Assembly (NCBI RefSeq): GCF_023921125.1 | Contig: NZ_CP099466.1 | Span: forward strand, 1,426,001-1,490,000 | Source: Arthrobacter caoxuetaonis | Lineage (GTDB): Bacteria > Actinomycetota > Actinomycetes > Actinomycetales > Micrococcaceae | Length of the DNA: 64,000 bases | Reading direction: 5' to 3' | In this document: positions 41,818 through 50,101 of the stretch, piece after piece | How positions within the stretch are numbered: the first letter of the stretch is position 1 | Layout: each line of letters opens with the position of its first letter | The notes under the pieces: model-generated | Told to the model about the DNA's origin: nothing | Database searches by the model: none | The model's input: only the letters and a program-made list of their open reading frames with translations | Translations under genes and position numbers: made by a program

Positions 41818-42738
41818 GTGTTCTATTGGGTGATGAAGACGATTTTCATCGGACCGGTGGTGAATCTTCTGTTCCGGCCGTGGGTCAAAGGCATGGATAA
41901 CGTGCCGACCACAGGGCCGGCGATCCTCGTGAGCAACCACCTCTCGTTTTCCGATTCGATCTTCCTCCCGCTGGCGGTTCCCCGGCCCGTCAGCTTCCTG
42001 GCCAAGTCGGAGTACTTCACCGGACGCGGCCTCAAAGGCAAGCTCACGGCCGCTTTCTTCCGTTTGACCAACCAGCTGCCGATCGACCGTTCCGGCGGGG
42101 CGGCTTCTGAAGCAGCGCTGCGGGCGGGCGTCAAGGTCCTGGAATCAGGGAACCTGCTGGGCATCTATCCCGAGGGGACACGCAGCCCTGACGGACGGCT
42201 GTACCGCGGCAAGACCGGCGTGGCCAAGATGGCGCTCCAGACCGGTGTTCCGGTGATTCCGGTAGCCATGATCGGGACGGACAAGGTCCAGCCCATCGGA
42301 CGGCGCATCCCCAACATCCGGCGTATCGGAATCATCGTCGGTGAGCCGCTGGACTTTTCGCGTTACGCCGGACTGGAAAACGACCGCTTCGTACAGCGCT
42401 CGGTTACTGACGAGATCATGTACGAACTGATGCGTCTTTCGGGACAGGAATACGTAGACGTATATGCCAGCACCGTAAAGGACAAGATGTCCGCGGCGCG
42501 CAAGATGTCCAAGGCAGCGGAGAACCGCAGTGCTGCGGTCCGGCTCCCTCAATCCGAGTCGCCCGAGCCCGGCGTCGGACCTTCCGCCGGCCGACGCGGC
42601 GGCCATAAGGAACCGGGCGAAATCACGGTGATCGGCGCCCCGGGAACGGCCGCGCCCAAGGAACCGGCCGCAGGCCAGGACCGGGCCGGTTCAGCGACTG
42701 ACGCTGAAGGACAGCAGGAGACTCCGCACAGCGCCTAG
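41818..42738 (+). CDS. 1-acyl-sn-glycerol-3-phosphate acyltransferase (PlsC family)
   Basis: A 306-residue membrane-associated acyltransferase making phosphatidic acid or a related lipid. SNHLSFSDSIFLPL (residues about 40-53) holds the HX4D catalytic motif. GIYPEGTRSPDGRLYRG (about 118-134) is the glycerophosphate-binding EGTR motif. VPVIPVAMIG is the third block. The C-terminal 75 residues are a polar, disordered tail. GTG 41818 has GGGAGAG upstream. M. tuberculosis Rv2182c lies in the matching neighbourhood. Confidence 0.88.
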   Translation: MFYWVMKTIFIGPVVNLLFRPWVKGMDNVPTTGPAILVSNHLSFSDSIFLPLAVPRPVSFLAKSEYFTGRGLKGKLTAAFFRLTNQLPIDRSGGAASEAALRAGVKVLESGNLLGIYPEGTRSPDGRLYRGKTGVAKMALQTGVPVIPVAMIGTDKVQPIGRRIPNIRRIGIIVGEPLDFSRYAGLENDRFVQRSVTDEIMYELMRLSGQEYVDVYASTVKDKMSAARKMSKAAENRSAAVRLPQSESPEPGVGPSAGRRGGHKEPGEITVIGAPGTAAPKEPAAGQDRAGSATDAEGQQETPHSA

Positions 42739-42824
42739 TGCCGGGCGGGCCGGCGGCCGGTGTGAAGTACGTAACAGGACGCATTGGATCGCCGGGTTGG
42801 TCCGGCTGGACGTAGGCTTTAATC

Positions 42825-44213
42825 GTGAGCCAAAAACGTGCTGAACTCGATCCCAGTTTCCCGCCATCTTCCGGTGCAGCCGTCTACCCTGGACTCGATG
42901 ACTGGCGGGACCTTCCTGTCTCCCAGCAACCGGTCTGGCATGACGATCCCGGTTATGAGGCCGCCGTCGCGGAACTGTCGATGGTTCCGCCGCTCGTTTT
43001 TGCCGGCGAAGTGGACATTCTCCGTGACCGGCTGGCACAGGCCGCCCAGGGCAAAGCCTTCCTGCTCCAGGGCGGGGACTGCGCCGAGACGTTCGAAGCC
43101 GCCACTGCCGACAAGATCAGCGCCCGCGTGCGCACCATCCTGCAGATGTCCGTGGTGCTCACCTACGGTGCCTCGCTGCCCGTGATCAAAATGGGCCGCA
43201 TGGCCGGACAGTTTGCGAAGCCCCGCTCCTCGAACGAGGAAACCCGCAACGGCGTGACTCTTCCGGCCTACCGCGGGGACATGGTCAACGGCTTCGAATT
43301 CACTCCCGAGTCGCGGCGGCACGACCCGGCACGCATGGTCCGGGCCTACCACACCTCCGCTTCCACGCTAAACCTGATCCGCGCCTTCACGCAGGGTGGT
43401 TTTGCAGACCTGCGCCTGGTGCATCACTGGAACCGCGGCTTCACTGCCAACCCCGCCCATTCACGCTACGAATCCCTGGCCCGGGACATTGACCGGGCAG
43501 TGCGTTTCATGGACGTCTGCGGCGCGGACTTCGAGGCGCTGAAACGGGTGGAATTCTTCGCGAGCCACGAAGCCCTTCTCCTGGACTACGAGCGCGCGCT
43601 GACCCGGATCGACTCCCGCACCGGGTATCCCTACGACACCTCCGCGCATTTCCTCTGGATCGGTGAGCGGACGCGGAACCTCGATTCCGCCCACGTTGAT
43701 TTCCTGTCCCGCGTCCGCAACCCCATCGGCGTAAAGCTCGGCCCGAACACCACCCCGGAAGATGCCCTGGCGCTGATCGAGAAGCTGGACCCCAACCGGG
43801 AACCCGGACGCCTGACTTTCATCACCCGGATGGGTGCGCAGAACATCCGCACGAAGCTGCCGAACCTGGTGGAAAAAGTCACGGCCTCCGGTGCCCAGGT
43901 CCTGTGGGTCACGGATCCTATGCACGGAAACACGGTGACGTCTCCCAACGGGTACAAGACGCGCAATTTCGACGATGTCATGGACGAGGTTCGCGGATTC
44001 TTTGAGGTGCACAACTCCCTGGGCACCTTCCCCGGCGGCCTGCACGTGGAAATGACCGGCGACGACGTCGCCGAGTGCCTGGGCGGTGCCGACCCCGTGG
44101 ACCAGGAGGCCTTCGTGGAAGGCTACGAGTCGGTCTGCGACCCGCGGCTGAACCACATGCAGTCCCTGGAGATGGCTTTCCTGGTCGCGGGTGCGCTGGC
44201 TGAAAAGAGCTAG
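42825..44213 (+). CDS. aroG: 3-deoxy-7-phosphoheptulonate synthase, class II
   Basis: A 462-residue class II DAHP synthase condensing phosphoenolpyruvate and erythrose 4-phosphate, the first step of the shikimate pathway. Conserved blocks are FLLQGGDCAETFEAATADKI (residues about 77-96, metal Cys), PVIKMGRMAGQFAKPRSS (about 120-137), GRLTFITRMGAQNIRTKLP and WVTDPMHGNTVTSPNGYKTR (about 361-380). TAGGCT ends six bases before the GTG, suggesting a leaderless message. It corresponds to M. tuberculosis Rv2178c. The stop overlaps that of the convergent kinase gene. Confidence 0.95.
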   Translation: MSQKRAELDPSFPPSSGAAVYPGLDDWRDLPVSQQPVWHDDPGYEAAVAELSMVPPLVFAGEVDILRDRLAQAAQGKAFLLQGGDCAETFEAATADKISARVRTILQMSVVLTYGASLPVIKMGRMAGQFAKPRSSNEETRNGVTLPAYRGDMVNGFEFTPESRRHDPARMVRAYHTSASTLNLIRAFTQGGFADLRLVHHWNRGFTANPAHSRYESLARDIDRAVRFMDVCGADFEALKRVEFFASHEALLLDYERALTRIDSRTGYPYDTSAHFLWIGERTRNLDSAHVDFLSRVRNPIGVKLGPNTTPEDALALIEKLDPNREPGRLTFITRMGAQNIRTKLPNLVEKVTASGAQVLWVTDPMHGNTVTSPNGYKTRNFDDVMDEVRGFFEVHNSLGTFPGGLHVEMTGDDVAECLGGADPVDQEAFVEGYESVCDPRLNHMQSLEMAFLVAGALAEKS

Positions 44214-46300
44214 ACGACCGTCAAGGTGATGACCGCGCCTTCGGGCGCGGTCCCGCCGGACGGATCCTGCGCGCGGACGGTTCCAAAGAAGCCGCCCAGG
44301 ATTTCGTTGACCTGCACTTCGAAGCCGAGGTCTTCCAGCTCCTTGCGTGCGGTGTCTGCCTGTTTCCCCACGTAGCTGGGGACCTGGACCATCCGCGGAC
44401 CGTCCGAGATGGTCAGCGTGACCGTCCCGCCGCGCTCCAGCAGTCCGCCCTCAGGGGACTGGACGGCCACGGAGCCTTTGGCGATGTCACGGCTGTTGAC
44501 CCGCTCCGGCTCGACGGCGGCTTCCAGGCCGGCGGCTTCGATGCGCTTGACTGCCTCGTCCTGGGAAAGTCCTGCCACCGCTGGAACCTCGACGGGCGCC
44601 GGACCCTTCGAGACCGTGAGGTCCACAGGGGTTCCGCGGCGAAGCTCCGCATCGGCGGCCGGAACCTGGGCAAGAACTTGCCCAGCCGGGATGTCCTCGC
44701 TGAATTCCTCGGTGACTGTTCCGACGCCGAGCCCGGCATCCGTGAGCTGCTCCCCGGCGTCTTCCTGGGTCCGCTGGATGACGTTCGGTACGGCAAAGAG
44801 CTCCGGGCCGCGGGAAACGAGCAGTGTCACCGGCTGAAACCGGCGGATCTCCTCAGCGGCACCGGGTTCGGTGCCGATTGCCAGTCCGGCGGCCACCACC
44901 TCGTCATACACCTCGTCCGTGGTGTACCTCAGTCCTTCTTCCCCGAGGCGTGCGCCGGCGGCCTCCACCGACGTGTTGGAAACATCGGGGACGGCTACCA
45001 GGGCTCCGGGCCCCGCCCCGAAGAACCAGCCGGCGAAGGCAGCGGCGGCAACCAGCAGCGTCAGCAGCAGTGCCAGCAGTACTCCGCGCCTGCGCGGACG
45101 TCCTGAGCGAAGCGAAACCTCGGGGCGCTGGGCATCCCTGCTGGACTGTTTCTGGCGCGCCTTGAAGTCCCTGCGCGCCTGCCGCCGCCCCGCCCGGGGC
45201 GAAACATAGTCCTCGTCTCCCTCGTCGTCATAGCCGGCGTCCTGGTCCTGTTCCTGGTGCCCCGCTGTGGAAAGGACCGTCGTGGCGTTGTCGGCGCGCT
45301 GGAGTATTTCAGTGGCGTTGGGTTCGGTCCGTCCCACGGCTTCGGTGCGGCGGAGAACCTCCGTGGCGCCGGACGGCGGACGGACCACGGTGGTGGCATC
45401 GGTCTGTCCGGGCAGCTGCGGCGCCGTGGTCCCGGGTGCGTGGAAGTCGAGTTGTTCGTCGGTGAGGGAGGTGCGGATATGCCGCAGTTCCCCCAGCAGG
45501 GCACTGCCGTCCACCGGACGTTCTTCCGGATCCTGGGCCGTGCACCACTGGACCAGTTCGTCGAGGTCCTGGGCAAGGCCGGGGCAGAGGGCAGACGGAG
45601 CCGGCACGGTCGAGTGGACATGGGCAAAGGCCACTTGGATGGGGACCTCACCGGTGAAGGGCTGCACGCCGGTAAGCATTTCGTACAGCATGATGCCGGC
45701 CGAGTAGATGTCGCTGCGGGCGTCCGCCCCGGCCCCGGTGACGAGCTCCGGCGCCAGGTAGGCCACAGTGCCGACCAGGGTTCCGGTATTCGTGCTGGTG
45801 GTGACGGCCCGGGCCAGGCCGAAGTCGGCGATCTTGATCGCTCCGCTGCCCGCCAGCAGCACGTTTTCGGGCTTGACGTCGCGGTGCACCAAACCAGCTT
45901 CGTGCGCTGCAGCCAATCCGTCGACCACCGCGTCCATCATGGCCAGCGCCAGCCGCGGCGTGAGGACAGTGCGCTCGTTCAGCACATCACGCAGTGTCCG
46001 GCCCGGGACATATTCCATGACCAGATAGGCAAGCGAACCCTCAATGCCCTGGTCCAGTACGCCAACGACATGGGGGTGGGAGAGCCTGGCCGCAGACTTC
46101 GCTTCCCGCTCGAACCTGTCCAGGAATCCGCGGTCGGCCGCGAGGTGGGGATAGAGGACCTTCAGCGCCACGTCCCGGTCCAGGCGTGTGTCAGTGGCGA
46201 GGTAGACCGTGGACATGCCGCCGCGGGCAATGCGGGAGCGCACCTGGTAGCGGCCATCTACCAAGGTCTCCAGAAGTGGGTCATTCACGGGCTCATGCAC
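44210..46300 (-). CDS. Ser/Thr protein kinase with four PASTA domains
   Basis: A 696-residue Hanks-type receptor kinase. Kinase domain residues 18-275: RGGMSTVYLA, catalytic Lys in VALKVL (K47), HRDVKPEN (D141), DFG at 159-161, SDIYSAGIMLYEMLTG. A disordered linker precedes one membrane helix near 408-430. Four extracellular PASTA domains follow (about 433-500, 501-568, 569-636, 637-696), which bind peptidoglycan or muropeptides. It resembles PknB/StkP but sits where mycobacteria carry PknL, next to the Rv2175c homologue, aroG and a polyprenyl synthase. GarA and cell-wall or division proteins are likely substrates. Confidence 0.93.
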   Translation of the reverse strand: MHEPVNDPLLETLVDGRYQVRSRIARGGMSTVYLATDTRLDRDVALKVLYPHLAADRGFLDRFEREAKSAARLSHPHVVGVLDQGIEGSLAYLVMEYVPGRTLRDVLNERTVLTPRLALAMMDAVVDGLAAAHEAGLVHRDVKPENVLLAGSGAIKIADFGLARAVTTSTNTGTLVGTVAYLAPELVTGAGADARSDIYSAGIMLYEMLTGVQPFTGEVPIQVAFAHVHSTVPAPSALCPGLAQDLDELVQWCTAQDPEERPVDGSALLGELRHIRTSLTDEQLDFHAPGTTAPQLPGQTDATTVVRPPSGATEVLRRTEAVGRTEPNATEILQRADNATTVLSTAGHQEQDQDAGYDDEGDEDYVSPRAGRRQARRDFKARQKQSSRDAQRPEVSLRSGRPRRRGVLLALLLTLLVAAAAFAGWFFGAGPGALVAVPDVSNTSVEAAGARLGEEGLRYTTDEVYDEVVAAGLAIGTEPGAAEEIRRFQPVTLLVSRGPELFAVPNVIQRTQEDAGEQLTDAGLGVGTVTEEFSEDIPAGQVLAQVPAADAELRRGTPVDLTVSKGPAPVEVPAVAGLSQDEAVKRIEAAGLEAAVEPERVNSRDIAKGSVAVQSPEGGLLERGGTVTLTISDGPRMVQVPSYVGKQADTARKELEDLGFEVQVNEILGGFFGTVRAQDPSGGTAPEGAVITLTVV

Positions 46301-46320
46301 CCTTTGATCCTATAAGCGGA

Positions 46321-46365
46321 AGCGGGCAGGAGACGGATCGACACCCGATCCGCCTCCTGCCCGCT
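46321..46365 (-). terminator. Long hairpin between the transglycosylase and kinase genes
   Basis: A 20-bp stem with one A-C mismatch (46321-46340 with 46346-46365) closes a five-base loop right after the transglycosylase gene. It has no strong T-run but is very stable. Confidence 0.7.
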
Positions 46366-46378
46366 GGTGTGGTGGAGC

Positions 46379-47782
46379 CTAGAAAGTGGCCCGGTGCGCC
46401 AGCACGGAGGCTACGTAACGCTCCGTATCGGGGTACATGCCCTGGGTCGTTACCGAGTACTGGCCCTGGTAGTAGGAGGCAATCGCTACCTCAAGGCTCG
46501 GGCTGGTGCGGACCAGTGCACGGATGATGGCGACGCCGGCCGTGACGTTGTCCTGCGGGTCCAGCAGGTTCAGCTGGCGGCCCACAAGGTCCGAAGCCCA
46601 CTCGCCGGAGGAGGGAATGACCTGCATGGTTCCGATGGCGTTGGCGGGGGAGACGGCACGCTGGTCGAACCCGGACTCCTGCAGGGCGAATGCCTGGGCC
46701 AGTGCCGGATCCACGCCCATGGAAGCGGCGGTCTCGGCAACCAGCTGCTGCATCTGGGCACGGGAAGGAACATTCATCCCGTTCAGTGCCTGCTTGTTGA
46801 GGTTGGCGTTGGCCACAACGTGCTGCGGGTAGGTGTAGTGCAGGAACGTGCTTGGCACCAGGTCGGTCGGAGCCTCGGCCGGCGCGGCGGGTGCTGCGGG
46901 TGCGGCGGGGGTGGCCAGGGTGGTGACGCCGGATCCGGAACCCAGGGCAATGCTCTGGCCGGGCCGGATAACGGAGGTCATGCTCAGGTTGTTTGCCTCA
47001 AGTACTGACTTCAGCGACACGCCATGCTTGGCTGCAATGGCCCCGAGGGTGTCGCCGGGGACGACGGTGTAGCTTCCGGCCGCCTCAGGGGCAGCGGCCG
47101 GCGCTGCGGGTGCCGGTGCAGCGGGCGCGGGAGCGCTCGACGCCGTGGTGACCGGGGCATCCGATCCCGAACCGACGGAGATCTTCTGTCCCGGGTGAAT
47201 GATCGAGGACATGCCCAGGTTGTTCTGCTCCAGCACCGATGCCAGGGAGACGCCGTGCTTTGCGGCAATGGCGCTGAGTGTGTCGCCCGGAACCACGGTA
47301 TAGGTGCCGGTGGCCGGAGCAGGTGCTGCGGAAGATGCCGCAGGGGCTTCCGGAGCCTTCGCGGATCCGGTGAGGACCAGTTCCTTGCCGGCGTAGATGA
47401 TCGAGCTCAGCTGAAGGTTGTTGATGCGCAGGAGTTCATTCATATCCAGCCCGTAGCGGGCGGCAATCGAGCTGACCGTGTCGCCGGGCGCGATCCGGTG
47501 CTTCTCCGGAACCGCAGACTCGGCTGCAACGGTGGCGGGGACCTGAGCGGCCAGCTGGGCTGCGGGAATGGACCCTCCCGCAGGGAAGTTCTTCTTGGCC
47601 TGCAGCGGCATCTGGGGGAACAGCGCCTTAGCCGGAGCCTGGGGCGCTGCTTCTGCCGGCTCGGCAAGGGCGAGGGAAGACATCATGACGGCAGGAATCG
47701 CTGCCGTAGTGACAGCGACGCTCAGTTTGCGGGGCATGCCCGCGGAGGCGGAACGCACCCGCGGTTTGGGCTGCACGGTCAT
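46379..47782 (-). CDS. LysM lytic transglycosylase (three LysM plus SLT domain)
   Basis: A 467-residue secreted cell-wall enzyme. A signal peptide (about residues 1-45, MMSSLALAEPAEA) is followed by three LysM domains (IAPGDTVSSIAARYGLDM, then VVPGDTLSAIAAKHGVSL and VVPGDTLGAIAAKHGVSL), separated by Ala/Pro linkers. A C-terminal transglycosylase domain from about residue 335 has the catalytic Glu in FALQESGFDQRAVSPANAIG and GTMQVIPSSG. It cleaves the glycan strand to 1,6-anhydro-muropeptides. ATG 47782 has GAGGAAA upstream; ATG 47800 lacks a ribosome site. The PASTA kinase next to it could respond to its products. Confidence 0.87.
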   Translation of the reverse strand: MTVQPKPRVRSASAGMPRKLSVAVTTAAIPAVMMSSLALAEPAEAAPQAPAKALFPQMPLQAKKNFPAGGSIPAAQLAAQVPATVAAESAVPEKHRIAPGDTVSSIAARYGLDMNELLRINNLQLSSIIYAGKELVLTGSAKAPEAPAASSAAPAPATGTYTVVPGDTLSAIAAKHGVSLASVLEQNNLGMSSIIHPGQKISVGSGSDAPVTTASSAPAPAAPAPAAPAAAPEAAGSYTVVPGDTLGAIAAKHGVSLKSVLEANNLSMTSVIRPGQSIALGSGSGVTTLATPAAPAAPAAPAEAPTDLVPSTFLHYTYPQHVVANANLNKQALNGMNVPSRAQMQQLVAETAASMGVDPALAQAFALQESGFDQRAVSPANAIGTMQVIPSSGEWASDLVGRQLNLLDPQDNVTAGVAIIRALVRTSPSLEVAIASYYQGQYSVTTQGMYPDTERYVASVLAHRATF

Positions 47783-48005
47783 AACGTGTTGTTTCCTCAT
47801 CTGTAAGCGTTGCGGCCTCTACCGCAATCCGTGTGACAAAAAACAAGTAGAGATACGAGTGTTACACATGTGAATAGTGTGACTAATGAGAATTTACACG
47901 AGAATGTGCATTCTGCAATACCAAGTAGCGACTTAGGGGCTGCCGGTGCCCCTGCTGGCAGTGCCGACTGGCTTGGTCCGTGTAATACGTGGCAACCTTG
48001 GGAAC
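47783..48005. other. Divergent control region of the LysM and Rv2175c-like genes
   Basis: A notably A+T-rich gap. GTGTTAC (about 47857) and GTGTGAC (about 47875) form an imperfect direct repeat around the palindrome CACATGTG. Sites of this kind resemble response-regulator repeats at actinobacterial cell-wall hydrolase genes, but I cannot assign a regulator. I see no conserved c-di-AMP riboswitch core. Confidence 0.3.
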
Positions 48006-48359
48006 GTGAATGAACTCGAGGAACTGGTTTCCGACTGGCTGACCCTGCCCGATGTGGCTGAACAATTGGATCTATCAATCAGCAAGGTGCACAGCCTGCT
48101 GGAAGAACGTGCGCTCCTGGCCGTGAGGCTCGGGGAGCGGAAGATACGCAGCGTGCCTGCCGCGTTTATTAACGACGGCGCGATCCTCGACAGCCTCAAG
48201 GGGACAATCTCGGTGCTGACTGACGCCGGGTTTACCGATGAGGAAATGATCCGCTGGCTCTTTACAGCGGATGAGACCCTGCCGGGCCGGCCCGTGGATG
48301 CGTTGAAGGAAGGGCGCAAGACCGAGATTCGGCGCCGCGCCCAGGCACTGGCCTGGTAG
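48006..48359 (+). CDS. Rv2175c-like winged-helix DNA-binding protein
   Basis: A 117-residue homologue of M. tuberculosis Rv2175c, a DNA-binding protein phosphorylated by the neighbouring kinase PknL, which abolishes its DNA binding. The N-terminal helix-turn-helix is WLTLPDVAEQLDLSISKVHS (residues about 10-29). The C-terminal half has GTISVLTDAGFTDEEMIRWL and ends in basic RRRAQALAW. GTG 48006 was chosen because the protein then begins VNELEELVSDWL, matching the short family form. Its gene faces the polyprenyl synthase gene and lies near the PASTA kinase. Confidence 0.82.
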   Translation: MNELEELVSDWLTLPDVAEQLDLSISKVHSLLEERALLAVRLGERKIRSVPAAFINDGAILDSLKGTISVLTDAGFTDEEMIRWLFTADETLPGRPVDALKEGRKTEIRRRAQALAW

Positions 48360-48369
48360 GAAGCTTTTC

Positions 48370-49488
48370 CTAGGCCGTCCTGGTGACGGCTGCATGCGCC
48401 AGGGAGCCCAGCGCCGAGCGGGTCGTTTCATCCACTGCCAGTTTGGCCAGTGTATTGAAGGCCTGCTCGGTATGCTCGGCGATCAGCGCCTCCGTCGTGG
48501 CCAGCGCACCGCTGTCCGCAATAACCCCGCGGAGTGAGGCCACTGCGTCGTCGTCCAGGTCGGGCCGTCCCAGCGCGGCCGTGATCTCCTGCCGGGCAGC
48601 CGCAGAACCCGAGCTGAGCGCATAGGCGATCAGCACGGTGCGCTTGCCTTCGCGCAGGTCATCGCCTGCAGGCTTCCCGGTAAGTGCCGGGTCCCCGAAC
48701 ACCCCCAGCACGTCGTCGCGCAGCTGGAAGGCTTCCCCCAGGGGAAGCGAGAACTCCGAATAGGAGGCCAGGAGCTCCTCGGATGCTCCTGCCAGTGCTC
48801 CTCCGATGGCCAGCGGGTGTTCGATGCTGTATTTTGCCGACTTGTAGCGCAGGATATTCCGGGCCCGCACCACGGCACGCTCGGGCTCATGCCCGGGACC
48901 CACCACTTCTTCCAGGATGTCCAGGTACTGTCCCGCCATGACCTCGGTACGCATGCGGTTGAATACCGCCCGGGCCCGCGTATCGTAACCGGCACGCGCG
49001 CCCACCGAGGTGAAAGCCTCCTCGCTCAGGGACAGGCAAAGGTCCCCGGCGAGGATTGCTGCCGAGGAACCGAAGTGCGTCCCGTCCAGGAACCAGGCGG
49101 CCTCCGCATGCCGGTTGCTGAAGTGGCGGTGGACGCTCGGTGCCCCGCGGCGGGTATCCGAGCGGTCAATGATGTCGTCATGGATCAGCGCGGCGCTCTG
49201 GAAAAGCTCCAGGGCGACCCCGGCGCGAACCGGGGCAAGCCCGTGCGCTTCGCCTCCGGCGCCCCGCCAGCCCCAGTAGTTCAGGAGTGCCCGGAGCCGC
49301 TTGCCGCCCTGGGCCAGGGCATGGACCGCACTGAGCAGGGGAACGGATTCTTCCGAGACCTCCAGCAGGACCTCCCGCTGCCGGCCCAGGAAATCCTCCA
49401 GGTCGGAAGAGAGGCGTGCCCGGTAGCTTGCCTGTTCCCGGGCCGCCGGGTCCGCATCCGATGCTGCGTTCACGGGTGCCTGGCTCAT
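48370..49488 (-). CDS. idsA: Polyprenyl diphosphate synthase (geranylgeranyl type)
   Basis: A 372-residue trans-isoprenyl diphosphate synthase. The first Asp-rich motif is in AALIHDDIIDRSDTRRGAPS (residues about 94-113) and the second is LRDDVLGVFGD near 256-266. KSAKYSIEHPLAIGG is the conserved lysine region. It makes C20 or longer prenyl diphosphates for carotenoids, quinones or cell-wall lipids. Position beside the Rv2175c-like gene equals that of idsA2 in M. tuberculosis. Product chain length cannot be set by eye. Confidence 0.9.
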   Translation of the reverse strand: MSQAPVNAASDADPAAREQASYRARLSSDLEDFLGRQREVLLEVSEESVPLLSAVHALAQGGKRLRALLNYWGWRGAGGEAHGLAPVRAGVALELFQSAALIHDDIIDRSDTRRGAPSVHRHFSNRHAEAAWFLDGTHFGSSAAILAGDLCLSLSEEAFTSVGARAGYDTRARAVFNRMRTEVMAGQYLDILEEVVGPGHEPERAVVRARNILRYKSAKYSIEHPLAIGGALAGASEELLASYSEFSLPLGEAFQLRDDVLGVFGDPALTGKPAGDDLREGKRTVLIAYALSSGSAAARQEITAALGRPDLDDDAVASLRGVIADSGALATTEALIAEHTEQAFNTLAKLAVDETTRSALGSLAHAAVTRTA

Positions 49489-49497
49489 GATGCTGTC

Positions 49498-50016
49498 CTA
49501 CTCTGCGGTCGCGGGAAGCACATTGGCCCCGACGGTGTAGACGGATTCACCGTCGCGCGTCACGACCGACACGTTGACGGTTTCGGTTTCTTCTCCAGTG
49601 GTGCGGGCCAGGTCCTTGGTGGGGGTTGAGTCCACGGACTCGCCTTCGAGTGCGGTGAATCCCTTCGCCTCGAAGTGGGCAACATAGAAGGAGATAATTT
49701 CCTCCGGGGCAGCCGTCGACGTCGCTGTGAGCGAGGCAGTCAGCAGCTCGCTGTCTTCGGCAAAGCTCGACGCCGTGGCTTCGGAGCCTGCATAGAGCGG
49801 AAGAAGGGCTTCGGGGAAGCCTTCCGCGATGGCCGGAGTCTCGGATGGTGCGGCGGCGGGTGACGCCGTGGTGGCCGGCGCAGCGGAGGAGGAGGCAGAG
49901 CTGGAGCTCTGTGTAGCCGACGGAGTGGATCCCGGCGATGTTCCGTCTCCGGAACCGCATCCGGCGACAGCCGCCAAAACGGCAGCACTGCAGGCGAGGG
50001 CAAGGAGTTTCTTCAT
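49498..50016 (-). CDS. Putative lipoprotein of unknown function
   Basis: A 172-residue secreted protein. The signal MKKLLALACSAAVLAAVAGC ends in a lipobox (VAGC, lipidated Cys at 20). A Ser/Ala/Thr/Pro-rich linker covers residues 21-60. A folded domain near 65-170 has EEIISFYVAHFEAKGF and VNVSVVTRDGESVYTVGANV, a pattern seen in uncharacterised actinobacterial lipoproteins. ATG 50016 is preferred to 50028 on spacing. It ends nine bases before idsA starts, so the two may be co-transcribed. Confidence 0.75.
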   Translation of the reverse strand: MKKLLALACSAAVLAAVAGCGSGDGTSPGSTPSATQSSSSASSSAAPATTASPAAAPSETPAIAEGFPEALLPLYAGSEATASSFAEDSELLTASLTATSTAAPEEIISFYVAHFEAKGFTALEGESVDSTPTKDLARTTGEETETVNVSVVTRDGESVYTVGANVLPATAE

Positions 50017-50101
50017 GAGAATCCGCATCGACGAAGGGTCAGGGCCTGTTTCCAGTCTAGGTGACCGGCAAGGAGGCCCCGGTGGTGTCTACGATGAAGA
50101 C

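Noticed and set aside
47783-48005. c-di-AMP (ydaO) riboswitch before the LysM transglycosylase
   Set aside because: I could not find the conserved core segments; only short repeats and palindromes are present.
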